Source: Malania oleifera (taxonomy: Eukaryota; Streptophyta; Magnoliopsida; Santalales; Ximeniaceae). From it: a stretch of DNA of 64,000 nt. Every line of letters starts with the position of its first letter. Within the stretch, counting starts at the first letter, position 1. Under the pieces are notes generated by a model. It saw only the letters and a list, made by a program, of their open reading frames with translations. It did not search any database and was not told the origin of the DNA. Positions 1 through 11,472 of the stretch are shown here, one piece after another. The position numbers were made by a program, and so were the translations under genes. The DNA lies in contig NC_080422.1 of NCBI RefSeq assembly GCF_029873635.1, positions 57,881,889 through 57,945,888 of the forward strand. Direction: 5' to 3'.

Positions 1-159
1 GGTAAACATATATCTCGTTGTAGACCTTCTATCATCCATATCTCCAGCATAATAAGCATTAACAAACCCCATAACTGAAGGACAACCCTGTTACTTTCTG
101 AACATGATGCCATATCCCGATGTACCCCGTAAGTATCTAAGTATCCATTTGAAGGCTTC

Positions 160-980
160 TTAATGGTACCTTCCTAGATTAGAGAGAAACTTACTTACCA
201 TGCTCGCCGCATGAGCCAAATCTGGCCTCGTACACACCATAACATACATCAAACTCCCTATAGTACCAGCATAGGGGACCTTTGACATGTCCCAGATTTC
301 TTCATCTGTACTTGGGCAATTTACAGTAGACAACTTGAAATGATTTACTAGAGGTGTACACACCGGTCTTACATCAGCCATGCTAAACTTCTCCAACACC
401 TTTTGTACATAACCACCCTGAGATAGCCATAATCTCCCTGCAATTATGTCACGGAGAATTTCCATCCCAAGTATTTTCTTGGCCAAACCAAGATCCTTCA
501 TGTAAAATTCCTTATACAATAGGTCCTTTAACTAATTCACCTTATTTAAATCTTTTCCAGCTATCAACATGTCATTAAGTTATAATAACAAGAAAATAAG
601 AGAACCATCCTCAAGTGTGTTCACATATACGTAGCAATCATACTCACACCTTTTGTAGCCAATATTGATCATGTAGGAATCAAACCGTTTATACCATTGC
701 CTTGGAGACTATTTCAACCCATAAAGAGATTTCTTCAACCTACAAAACTAAATATTCTTTTCTTAGTTCAATGAAACCCTCCATTTGTACCATGTAGATT
801 TGTTCCTCCAAGTCACTGTGAAGAAACGCCATCTTCTCATCCATTTGTTCCAAATGAAAATCATAATGGGCTACTAACCGTGCCTTGAATTTCTTTCCTT
901 CTTTTTTTTGAAATTGCTTCCTTCTTCCTATATACCATTTTTTTGTGATTATCCTTTACCTCCCTCATTATTACCCTTTA
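160..980 (-). pseudogene. Copia reverse transcriptase fragment (RVT_2)
   Basis: An intact 119-codon stretch (160-519) begins at the region 'MKDLGLAKKILGMEI' and includes 'VPYAGTIGSLMYVM' and 'TRPDLAHAASMVSKFL', diagnostic of the C-terminal half of copia reverse transcriptase before RNase H. Upstream on the minus strand (540-900) frame-broken pieces read like 'SYMINIGY', 'DCYVYV' and 'FLHSDLEEQIYM', the earlier RT motifs. In the intact family this enzyme copies the element RNA into DNA inside the virus-like particle. Here frameshifts and stops (for example just upstream of 519) make it non-functional. Confidence 0.85.
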
Positions 981-999
981 CCAGAAGTCCTTCTCCCTC

Positions 1000-1565
1000 A
1001 TCACATATCTTCAATCTTTGATTAAAATTTAGCAAAGCAATTGTTACCTCTTCAAGATCAAGAGTTTGTCACAAGATTTTCATAGGTATGAATCGAATAC
1101 AAAGAGTTTAACAAAATCAAAGTTTTGTCATCCTCATCAAACTTAACATTAAATCTCACCAAATGACTAATAATTTAATTGAAAACATTAATGTGTTGAT
1201 CTGTGTTTGATCCTTCAACCATTTCAAGTCGATACAAATGTTGCTTAAAAAAAAGTTTATTATTGAGAAATTTGGACATGTACCGGCTTTCTAACTTTCA
1301 TCATATAGCTAGTGGAGAATCCTCCTCCATCACCCGATAGAGTACTTCGTCGGCCAAACATAAGCGCCTTGTAGAAGCGGCCTTTGCTTACAATTCTCCC
1401 CATGTAGCCTCAATTATTCCATCTGATTGAACACCAAGTAATGTCTTTCCAATTCCTTGGCATACAAGAATGTCTTTCACTCTCCACTACCATAAACCAA
1501 AGTTCCCTGTTCCATCAAATTTGATGATGTCAAATCTTTCAGAAGATGATCCCGATGCCAAGACA
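1000..1565 (-). pseudogene. Copia gag remnant (UBN2-like)
   Basis: The minus strand starts with the typical copia gag N-terminus ('KFDGTGNFGLW', near 1490-1530). Further on there are broken pieces resembling the UBN2 gag domain, such as 'YRVMEEDSPLA' around 1305-1340. Stops and frameshifts interrupt it. It lies immediately downstream of the primer-site-like motif, as expected for gag. Confidence 0.65.
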
Positions 1566-1586
1566 ACAATCGCTCTAACACCAATT

Positions 1587-2030
1587 TGTTGTGATATGGA
1601 TGGGATAAATACGAAGCACAATGGAATAAATACAACAAGTAAATAAAACACAACCAGAAAGTGATAAAGAACAAGAACAACAACGAGATTTACATGGTTC
1701 GGCAAAGCTTACATCCACGAAAGTAATAACACAAGAATTTCACTAAGAAAATCACAAAGTACACAATACACTTCTCAAATGATCACTCTCGCTATCAATA
1801 TATGCCCAGAATAACATATATCATAGTCCCTTTGAGGTTTCCCTCTGATTACCCAACCACCCAATTTTCAAAATTCAAAAAAAAAACTGCTCGCAGCCCA
1901 AGCACATTCATCGACGAGTACAGGGATTTGTTGATGATCCATAGAAGACCACTCGTCATGCCATAAAAGCAAGCCATAAACATACATAATGTTCTCAAAT
2001 CCATAAAAACTCAAAATGACATAAGATCTA
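1587..2030 (-). repeat. 5' LTR of the decayed copia element
   Basis: The block begins TGTTGTGATATGG directly beside the primer-site-like motif. It contains the 'acatggttcggcaaagcttac' type of segment seen in plant copia LTRs (compare the LTRs at 22,390 and 28,156). The right end is inferred only from the start of the next LTR at 2031. No TSD could be assigned. Confidence 0.55.
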
Positions 2031-3034
2031 TGATTTTTGGTGTGTTCCCAAGAGGGGGGTAAATTGGATATTTTAAAATATAGGTCACTTTTTGCCCTAT
2101 TTAAAACAAAATCTGTATTTCACAAGCCTAGGGTTTTTCAACCAATCTTTAATCTCATAAATATCCAAGTATGCAAATATTTAACACATATACACTAAAG
2201 TCAACAAATTAAACTTAAACATACAAGTGCAGAAAATTAAATAGTGTAGGGAGAGAAAAGAAAACACAAGATTTTTAACGAGGTTTGGCTATCCCCACCT
2301 ACATCCTCGCCTTAAGCAACCTACTTGAGGATTTCCTGTAACCACTCCTTAACAAGGCGGAGTCACCTTATATGCACTCCTTCAATAGGGTGGAGCCCCC
2401 CCATTACAAAAACTCCTTCAATAGGATGGAGCCCTCCTCTCCAAACGATACCCCACGCCTGACACAGTTCACTACCTGAACCACAAGGATAAAAATGAGG
2501 TGGAAAATTTTGCATACAAGGAAATGATTCTCAAAAGCTAATTTGTACAATGTAAATCTAAATACACTCTCACAAGTTATGATTTAAAGCTCAATATAGT
2601 TGGTGTGTTTCTCTCAAAAATATATTTGCAATATAAGAGAGTAAATGAGAGTGAATGCTATTTGATGTAAAAATAGATGTGCAACAAATACTTCTTCAAT
2701 GATTCAAGAGCAATGAATAATTTTTCTAAAAATGATCTTCAAAAATTAGGTGTAGGAGAAGGAGTTTCTCTCAAAAATGTTTTTTGCAAAGAATAAGAGA
2801 GATGATCTTTGGTGTGAAAAATATATATAAGATAAGAGCTTCAAAGATACAATAGCAATAATATGATTTCTCCAAAAGTATTTTCAAATACAAGAATGGG
2901 AGAAGCTAGGTTTTAACTGTTCAAAAAGATTTTGTAATAAAAAGAATATAAGGGAGCTTTGATTTGTAAAATGAATGCCATACAATGCAAGAGTATGATA
3001 TAATATGTGCAAAACTTGTTTTAAGTCTTAAGGG
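2031..3034 (-). repeat. Copia (SIRE/Maximus-like) LTR, part 1 of a split LTR
   Basis: On the minus strand this segment ends with a C-run followed by CTTGGGAACACACC and a final CA (2031 on the plus strand). The same ending is seen in the two solo LTRs at 18,760 and 24,214, so the three form one LTR family. The LTR is interrupted at 3034 by the gypsy element and resumes at 16,473: the AAGGG at 3030-3034 is repeated at 16,473-16,477. Assignment to the SIRE/Maximus lineage is by overall resemblance and is tentative. Confidence 0.75.
3030..3034. repeat. Target-site duplication AAGGG, left copy
   Basis: AAGGG at 3030-3034 is repeated at 16,473-16,477, immediately outside the two ends of the gypsy element. 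Five base pairs is the usual length for LTR retrotransposon integration. Confidence 0.9.
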
Positions 3035-6000
3035 TGTCGCGACGTCCCGGGAGCGCGTGTGCCCCGGGCGGTGAAATAAAAATTATTTTAATATTTTCAG
3101 GAAAAATGGTATGTCGGAGTCGCCACTAACTTATAGTGCGGTTAGAACACATGATTACTACCCCGTTAGGGGTAGAATCGGTCTACATTACCAAAGTTGG
3201 GGTCGGGAGTTCGGTTACGCGAGGGGAAGGTACAAGCACCCCCTACGCGCCCGTTCTTACGAACGGTACCTAATTAATTTGAAATTATCCTAAGTTAATC
3301 TAATAAGTCTTTAAATTACTCCTTTTTATGAATTTATAAATACACATAAAAAATAAATAAATAAATAAATACATATAATATATGTACATATATTCCCTCA
3401 GAGCTTAAGGTACGTGATGCCCGAAGGCTCATACCCCCACAATAAAATCATAGGGATAAAAAATCAAAAATACTTTATAAAATACGCTCCCAAATTTTTG
3501 AAATTTTATGGGTTTTCCTAAGTATGAAAATACTAGTTTAGGAGGTTTTGGATAATAGATATAATAATTTAAACATAATAAATAAATAAATAAAATAATA
3601 ATAAACTAGAGTATTAGGATACCATAATATGTACTAATCAACATATATAATAGAAGCTAAAATATCTAACATACCAATAATAGTAGAATATAAACATATA
3701 ATATAGACTAAGATAATGAGCATATCATAATATTAAAATACTACATGTGTGTTATAAACAAAAATACTCAAACATACCATAATAAACATAAACACGATGA
3801 TAACAATAATAAATATCCACAAATAATATAATACGTAATAAATTACTATAATACTATATATACTAAACATACCATATAATAGCATGATACCAAAACACCA
3901 AAAATATTATATTACCTAAAATATTAAACTTACCATAATAATTAACATACTAAAAGTATCATAATAATAATAAATATATAGTATTACTCAAGATGCTATA
4001 TTAAAAATTACCTAAAATACTAAATTATATGCACGATGTTACTTATAAATCCTAAGTTATTAAATACCTAATATTACTAACATTCTAGAATATTAAACAC
4101 ACATACAACTGTAGTTCTAAAATACCACATATACTGCAACTAATTTACTAAAAATTCTAACATGACCAAAATTCTAAAATACTAATAATATAATATAAAG
4201 TTAACACACAATATAAGTATGAATAAAATATCTTACACATAAGAACCACAACAAGATGACAATCCAAACCCTAAGAATACATATTAAGACAATACAAATT
4301 TTACAATATAAATGCCATCATGATAAAATCTTATAATATAAACCTTACCTCAATAAATACAACGAATAACGAACACACCCTAAAAATACATATTAAACAT
4401 TAAATTATATGCCCCATCAATATAACCCTTACCATGCGAATATTCTATGTATTATCACACTAAATATAATAGTAACTTACCTAATATATACCAAAATGTC
4501 AAACTCAACCTAATAATCGATACCCTTGTATGTGAATATGACAAAGCCCTAAAATACTGATACTAAATGTGTTAAAATACTAATGTGAGTATGCATATAT
4601 TAAATATGACAACAATAACAAAAGCAAAAGAAAACCCATATATGTTAAATATTAAAATGTATACGACATGTTATACAACAACAATAATAATAAATAAAAA
4701 TATGCATGTTAAATGATAATACCATATGATCATAATAGCCTCATAAAAAATGATAAAATATACACACAAAATTAACAAAACAAAAACTAACGGTGATAGC
4801 ATAATATAATAACCCCGCAATATGTATATGTATATGATACTATAAACAAGTATAGAAATATACTATAATAATGAATCCCTATCCCAAAATATTAAATATT
4901 AATCTATACATATGTGAATAGCAAAATTTTTTTTTTAAACCCAGCAAAATATTATTCCACACATATACAATGTTAATCCCAAAATAAGACTTAAAACTTT
5001 AAAATCAAAAAGCAAAACGTGTGTGCATATAAACATACGAGTGTGTGAACAGTGTGTGTGGGGGTTGAGAACTCACAGTGGGGTGCTCGCTAGAGAACTG
5101 GGGTTGGTGGCTATGTGAGCTTCGGCTGGAGCATATGAGGGTTGTGCCTGCTGAATGATGTTGCAGAGGTCCGACGGTTGTGGTGCTTGGAGGTTGGTGT
5201 CAGGTGATTGCAGGGTGGTCTCGGATCTGTGGCCTGGCAGCAGTTATGGAGGACCTGAAGGTGGCCGAGAGTTGCAGAGGGTGATGGGGCCGCTGGTGCA
5301 CGGACTGGAGGGAACCTGGCGGGGCTGTGCAGCGGAGGTGGCTCCTGGCTGCTGTGGAGGGGTGCTCGGGTTGGTGGAGAGTTGCTGGAGGAGGGGTTGC
5401 CGGAGAATACCGCTGCTGCTGTGCGCTGCTGGTACGCGGGCTGCTATGGCAGGAGATAGCTAGGGTAGCTGGAGTGGTGGTTCGGGACAGAGGAAGGGGG
5501 CTGGGGTGTCTGCAAGGAGTGTCCGGCTGTGGGTGACTGTGCAGCAGCGAGAGTGAAGGAGAGGGGGCTCGGCTGGTGGTGTGGGAGAGACAGACAGCAG
5601 AGGAGGAAAGGGATTTTTCTTTTTTTCACTGTGCGCCCCTTTTTTTTTTTTTTGTCTCCCCCTTTGTGTGCAGCGGCCCCTCCCTCTTATAAAAAAAGTT
5701 TGGGAAAATCCTAAAACAACTTCCCTTTTTTGATTTTCTTTTTTTTCTTTTTTTTTATTCTTTTATTCTTATGGTAATAATGAAAAAGGAAATAATAATA
5801 ATAATTATCATAATAATATAAGTATCCATAAGATAATAATAATAAAAATAATACTACTATTACTAGTAAATAATAATAAATAATTATGGTAAGAATAAAA
5901 ATAATAAAGATATTATCAGTAAAATAATAATAATAATAATAACAATAATAATACTAATAAAAATAGAGTAACAATACAAAAAGTAATAATAATAATAATA

Positions 6001-6303
6001 ATGATATATCAAAAACAACAAAATAAATGAAAAATAAAATAAGTATAGTAAAGTAAAAGATAATAAAAGTACTAGTAATAAAAAATGAAAAATAATAATA
6101 ATAAGGATAATAAAAATGCTAGCAAAATAATAGTAAAGTAACACTAATTATAATACTAGTAATGAACAATAATAAATAATACAAATAATTATAAGAAAAT
6201 AATAATAAAATAATAATAATAAAAATAAGGTAATAATAATAATAATATAATGAGAAGGGACTCCTTTGTTCTATTCGGCTAGGGCAAAAATAGGGTGTGT
6301 ACA
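3035..6303 (-). repeat. 3' LTR of the gypsy element
   Basis: A 3269-bp LTR that aligns almost without change to 13,187-16,472. Visible differences are scattered substitutions and the lengths of the AAT microsatellites. It contains an AT-rich half (about 3300-5030), a GC-rich block (about 5040-5690) and AAT-type microsatellite DNA (about 5770-6250). Short open frames inside it, including those in the GC-rich block, are not conserved coding sequence. Confidence 0.92.
5770..6255. repeat. AAT-type microsatellite tract in the 3' LTR
   Basis: Imperfect runs of AAT/ATA triplets fill this part of the LTR. The equivalent tract in the other LTR is 15,930-16,425 and differs in triplet number, as expected for replication slippage after insertion. 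Confidence 0.85.
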
Positions 6304-6318
6304 GCTGCCCCTCTTTGT
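6304..6318 (-). other. Polypurine tract of the gypsy element
   Basis: The minus strand reads AAAGAGGGGCAGC immediately before the 3' LTR start (TGTACACACCC). A purine-rich tract next to the 3' LTR is where plus-strand DNA synthesis is primed in LTR retrotransposons. Confidence 0.75.
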
Positions 6319-6483
6319 AGGCTTAGTTGCTTCAATGTAACGATAAGAACTCTCATACGTTTTTGTAGCAACAAGCCTGCAAAGATAAAAGACACCTATT
6401 TTAGCCAAGCCATTCAACTCCCTATGGCTTTTCAGGTTAATCAAGAGTTGTTTATTTCTTCCAACCAGAGACGATCTGCACTG

Positions 6484-7223
6484 AATGTAAGAATCCAAGT
6501 TGAGGTACACAAGGATGGCTTGCTGCGGATGTAAGAATCCGAGCCGTAGGGATACGATGATCCAGCCATGGGACACAATGATGGCTTGCTTCGAATGTAA
6601 GAATCCGAGCCGCAGGGACACGATGATCCAGCCATGAGACACAATGATCGCTTGCTTCGAATGTAAGAATTCGAGCCGTAGGGACACAATGATCCAGCCA
6701 TGGGACACAATGATGGCTTGAATATAAGAATCCGAGCCGTAGGGACACGATGATCCAGCCATGGGACACAATGATGGCTTGCTTCGAATGTAAGAATCCG
6801 AGCCGTAGGGACACGATGATCCAGCCATGGGACACAATGATGGCTTGCTTCGAATGTAAGAATCCGAGCCGTAGGGACACGATGATCCAGCCATGGGACA
6901 CAATGATGGCTTGCTTCGAATGTAAGAATCCGAGTCGTAGGGACACAATGATCCAGCCATGGGACACAATGATGGCTTGCTTCGAATGTAAGAATCCGAA
7001 CCGTAGGGACACGATGATCCAGCCATGGGACACAATGATGGCTTGCTTCGAATGTAAGAATCCGAGCCGTAGGGACACGATGATCCAGCCTTGGGACACA
7101 ATGATGGCTTTCTTTGAATGTAAGAATCCGAGCCATAGGGATACGATGATCCACCCGTGGGACACAATAATGGCTTGCTTCGAATGTAAGAATCCGAGCC
7201 GTAGGGATACGATGATCCAGCCA
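6484..7223. repeat. 66-bp tandem array (about 11 units) in the element's 3' untranslated region
   Basis: A 66-bp unit containing AAGAATCCGAGCCGTAGGGA and GATGATCCAGCCATGGGACA is repeated about eleven times with few differences. One unit (near 6715) has lost 9 bp, and a diverged partial unit begins the array at 6484. Because 66 is a multiple of three, several frames on both strands stay open for hundreds of codons; these are side effects of the period, not genes. Tandem arrays in the 3' untranslated part of Tat/Ogre elements are documented and can give rise to satellite DNA. Confidence 0.93.
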
Positions 7224-7684
7224 CCTCAACTAGTAACAAGGTGTGAAAGCAAAGTCGGGAAAGTTGTTACTCTATTTGGAAAATGCACTTGGGGTAAAAT
7301 CCGAATGTCAATGAGTGAATCCCCTATCTTTGGGATCTGTTGCCCCCGTTCAAAATAAATCAACGTGTGTCTGGGGTCAACTTGCCCTAGTTTTCCAAGT
7401 AAACCAATGTGTGCTTGGGGTCAGTTACCCCAACACAACTGAAATCTCTCCATCAAAGATGTCAAATAATCGTTCGAAAGCTTAAGACAAGTGTGAAGAG
7501 TGCTCTATTGCTGCTTATGATGCTAGAATGCAATGATATGCTGCTATATGTATGCATGTTGCTAACTTATAATGCAATGATATGTTGCTATTGATATGCA
7601 TGTTACTAACTTGTGATTATATGTATGCATTTTTTATTTTTTATTTTTTATTTTTTTGTGTAATGTACGAAACACACAATGGCG

Positions 7685-8051
7685 ATGCATGAAATGTATG
7701 GTAAGGCGTGAAATGCATGATAATGCATGAGATGCATGGTAATATATGTAATGCAGGGCGATGCATAAGATGTATGGTAATACATGAAATGTAGGTAATG
7801 CATGTAATGAATGACAATGCATGAAATGCAGGCAATGCATGACAATGCATAAGATGAATGGTAGTGCATGGAATGCATGGCAATATATGAAATCTAGGTA
7901 ATGCATGAAATGTATGACAATGCATAAAATGCATGAAAATGCATGAGATGAATGGTAATGCATGGAATGCATGGCAATATATGAAATCTAGGTAATACAT
8001 GAAATGTATGACAATGCATGAAATTTGGGGTAATGCATGACAATGCATGAA
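7685..8051. repeat. 19-bp tandem array rich in ATGCAT
   Basis: About twenty imperfect copies of a 19-bp unit close to ATGCATGAAATGCATGGTA, including two shortened 10-bp units. Many units carry ATGCAT or CATGCA. It lies in the same untranslated region as the 66-bp array, so this element carries two unrelated minisatellites. Apparent open frames rich in His/Met/Cys on the minus strand are products of the repeat. Confidence 0.88.
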
Positions 8052-9996
8052 TCTTTTCTCCCAATGCACTCGTGATCAATGTCCTCATCTTTGGTCTCCA
8101 CATGAAACTCGCCATATTTGAATGGATCTGTAACTGATCTTGGCTTAATCTTCTTTATTCATCCAGTCATGAAAGTGATTGACTCAGCTCAAAAATCATA
8201 AAATCTGCCCCAGTTGAATGGACCTACAGCTGATCTTGACTCTGATTTCCTATTCCAATCCGATAAGAAAGTGCTTGAATGGGACCTACTGCGAGTCAAC
8301 TCGGAATTTGCCCCAGTTAAATTCATCTGCCACCGATCCTTTTGAACTTGACATAACATTTGCCCCAGTTTGACTGCTCTTTCTCCACAAGGATCTTCTT
8401 TATAGAAATTTCTGGTGATTCTAAAACTCTTTGACTATCCATCCTCTTTTAACGCTCTAAAGAATAAGAAGGGTTCCTTCTTCTTCTTTTTTTTTAAAGG
8501 AACAAGACATGATTATGCAACTATGACATCAACTTGCTAAATCAAAAGGCCATCTGCACAAAATAAATGTTTTACCATGTTTCAATGCTATCATAGGGAA
8601 AAATTCATACCAGTATTCAAAAGTCATGTAACGTTAATTTCCCAACCAAGATGCCTATCCTTCTCGCCAACTGCCCCAGTTTCATCAACTCATGCTTTGA
8701 TCTCAAGATGGTCTTTAAGACTCGGGACGAAACGTAGGCTTAGGGATGTAGGATTTCAGAATAAAAGGAAAACTAAGGCTCAATAATACCACCCCAAATA
8801 ATGTTTTATGCCCCCAGTTCGAGTTGAGGCGCTTTTGCAAGATGTTGACCGAACTTGTTATTTAAACAAGCTGCCTACGTACCTTTTCAGGATCAGGTCA
8901 TTACATAGTTCAAACTCAGTATTGAGTCTGACAAATCATTAGAGACAATAATGTATACCAATCTGGTCAGGACTTTCTTTTGGACTGTAATGCAGGCTAA
9001 GGGTATGGGTTGAAGAAAGAAAGATTTAAATAAGGCTCAAAATTTATCGATTTCATCGAGGGTAATTCGGTCAAAGATCACATATGTAGTATGTCCCATA
9101 TTTTTCTTTCTTCTCCCTTTTCTTTTTCTTTCTCTTTCCTTTCATCATTCAATCTTCTTTTCCTTCTTTTATTGCAACTTTCACTTTTCCTTTTAAAAAG
9201 GGATCTAGACTTCATTTTCATTTGGACTTCATTTGGGACTGATTTTTTAAACTGCCCCAGTGTGGGGTGTGATCCTTTGACGGGTTAAGAAATGAATCTT
9301 TCAGGCTCAAAAAGGGTTTGCAAGGGATTTCTTCTTTGACTTTCTTTTGGATAGCAAAATAATGGCCCGCCATCCTTTTGGTAATGACTATTGTCTCAAA
9401 TGATTTGCCAAACGCTAAGGAACCCAAACCCAGGTTGGATTTTTGGTGATCTGACTTTTAAGAAAAAGCTGGTTTAACATTCAGGCTCAATTTGGTTAAC
9501 AAATGGTAAATCATTGTTTAGGTTCTTTTAGGGATAATTGGTCGGCCAAAGAGGGTCATCCATCATTTGATCAAAACATGAGTGATTAATTAATAGGAAA
9601 TTATTAAAACAGCATAGCCACTTTGTTGAATTCCTTGGAAAGTAAGATACTTCTTCATAACATCTGAATTCAATGATTGTTTCATCCTTTAACATATCTT
9701 TCTAACTCATGAACACTGGCAATATTACTTTCCCTATTCCGGCATGAAACATAAGTAAACAAAATTTGGCAAATGAACTCATGATGCAAGTGAGATAATG
9801 AAATACATAATTCATTTTATTGAATATAGAAAATATTCCGAGACACAGGCTTCCATGGATTACAAAAAGCAAATAACAATGGAAAACAAAAGCACATCAA
9901 TTGAAAAGGATCAGATAGTCAAAAGTTCGGTACTCCATCACTTTAGCCTCGGTGGATAACGATTGAAACCATTGATTTGGGAACCTCCTGGATATG
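8052..9996 (-). other. Non-coding 3' region of the gypsy element
   Basis: The minus-strand region between the gag stop and the tandem arrays has no recognisable pol domain on either strand. Six copies of TGCCCCAGT (with small variants) are dispersed at 8206, 8309, 8361, 8672, 8809 and 9253 (plus strand). A T/C-rich tract lies at about 9090-9190. In an autonomous relative this is roughly where pol would be, so pol appears to have been replaced or lost. Confidence 0.7.
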
Positions 9997-11472
9997 TTAT
10001 CCACTTCCTTCCTCGTGTTTGGGCAAAGGATTCCCCTGGACTCCCGGTTGCTTGTCGTCGAATGCTAACCATCCAGCATCTCTTAATGATTGCACCTTAT
10101 GCTTGAATGCCCAACATCTGTCAATAGTATGTCCGGGAGAGTTAGCATGGTACTCACAATGAACCCCAGGATCATACCACAGTGGAGGAGGGTTCGCAAC
10201 GGGCGTCCCAGGGATTGTAGATACCATCCCCCTTTCCCGCAGCTGAGGAAATAATTCGGCATATGTCATGGGAATGGGGTCCACCCTTCGGAAGTTTCTA
10301 TTCACATTCCTATCTTGTGCTTGCTGATTCGGTGGACCAGAGTGAACAATCTGGGGCCTTGTGCCTGTATGCGCCGTTTGATTTACCATGGGCTCAAAAC
10401 CAAAGTTTCTCTTGGGCCATTGGTTTCCACCTCTGTTGTACTGATTCTTCCAGTTAAACTGTCCCTGTATCATTTGAGCCTCTTCCTCCTTCTTCCTATT
10501 AGTCCACCTTTTGCCTAAACCAGTTTCCGAGCCACTATCCTTGACTAGGCCTGCCTTGATATCGCCTTCAATTCTTCCTCTCACAGCCACAATATCCATA
10601 GAATCGTGGGGAGTTGCTCCTCGAAGGTGCGTGCGGTAGGGGTCTTTTAATGTACTTACGAACAAGGAGATAGCCTCTCAGTCACTCACCGGGGGGTCCA
10701 CTTGGATTGACATATCTCTCCACCTGTAAGCATATTCTCTGAATGTTTCGGTGGATTTCTTCTCCATTTCTTGTAGCATCATCCGATCAGGCGCCATTTC
10801 TGTCATATGGCGGTAGTGAGTAACAAAGGCATTGGCCAAGTCCTTCCAAGTGCGGACCCGAGCCTTATCTTACTGAATGTACCAACGGATAGCGGACCTA
10901 GTCAAACTGCTTTGAAAGCAATGCATCATTAGTTTTTCATCGTCTGAGTACGCGGCCATTGCTTGGCAGTACATCACTAAATGTGTTCGAGGGCACCGAG
11001 TCCCGTCAAACTTTTCAAAGTCTGGCATTTTGAACTTTGGCGGCAGGGTGACTTTAGGCACCAAGCAAAGGTCATTTGGATTAACTGAATCGAAAGTATT
11101 AGAACCTTCCATTGCTTTTAAGCGCTCTTCTAATACGTCACAGTGACGCTCAGCCTCAGATTTGCCGATCCCCATATCAGAAGGTACGAATGGAGGAGTT
11201 CCTACTACTGGGAACCCCTGTGCTGGCATAGCAGGGATGAAAGGAGGCATATTTGGCAGTGGACCCCCCATGACACCAGGCGGTGGAATTGATGTTTGTC
11301 CATGATCTGGGGTGAACCCTGGGGGATGAGCGGGGTCCAAATCTACTTCAGGATCAACATGCACTGTCTTTCCCTTGTTCATCAGTAACTCCAAAACCTT
11401 ACTTATCTTGTCATTTATTTCTTCTTGTCCTTGTTCTAGACCCAAGACTCTATTTTCCAATTGTTCACTCAT
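9997..11472 (-). pseudogene. gag of a Tat/Ogre-type gypsy element with two in-frame stops
   Basis: One continuous frame of about 491 codons starting at ATG 11,472. It is interrupted by TAA at 10,870-10,872 (after 'SAIRWYIQ') and TGA at 10,678-10,680 (after 'VDPPVSD'); the frame is otherwise maintained, so both look like recent point mutations. Order: N-terminal coiled region ('ENRVLGLEQGQEEINDKISK'), Pro/Gly-rich linker, the retrotransposon gag core ('PPKFKMPDFEKFDGT', 'YCQAMAAYSDDEKLMMHCF'), a basic Asn/Gln-rich segment, then a zinc-finger-like C-x2-H...H-x4-C motif ('CEYHANSPGHTIDRC'). Gag would form the particle that packages element RNA. No protease follows. Whether truncated Gag is made is unknown. 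Confidence 0.88.

Larger units (their letters stand above)
1..2030 (-). mobile_element. Decayed Ty1/copia retrotransposon, 5' part with LTR
   Basis: Reading the minus strand from right to left there is an LTR-like block, a primer-site-like motif, a gag remnant, and then reverse transcriptase with no protease or integrase between them, so the element carries a large internal deletion. It continues off the left edge. The LTR starts at TG (1587) next to a motif at 1572-1583 resembling the tRNA-iMet primer site common in plant copia elements (minus strand TGGTGTTAGAG). The outer LTR edge was not resolved and is set at the next element (2031). Confidence is high for copia identity and moderate for the limits. 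Confidence 0.75.

Noticed and set aside
5155..5714. Plus-strand GC-rich frames in the LTR (also 15,147-15,870)
   Set aside because: No start context, no known domain, and located in the LTR; Gly/Trp/Arg-rich translation reflects base composition.
5884..6144. Leu/Ile/Tyr-rich minus-strand 'membrane protein' frames (also 16,113-16,313)
   Set aside because: Translation of AAT-type microsatellite DNA; low complexity only.
6484..7223. Regularly spaced repeats, considered as a CRISPR array
   Set aside because: Units are directly adjacent with no unique spacers, are 66 bp long, lie inside a plant retrotransposon and have no cas genes nearby.
6441..7239. Minus-strand open frames of 237-322 codons and a 202-codon plus-strand frame
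   Set aside because: They exist only because a 66-bp repeat keeps frames open; they overlap each other on both strands and show no domain.
7634..8115. His/Cys-rich minus-strand frames resembling metal-binding proteins
   Set aside because: Translation of the 19-bp ATGCAT array in several frames at once.
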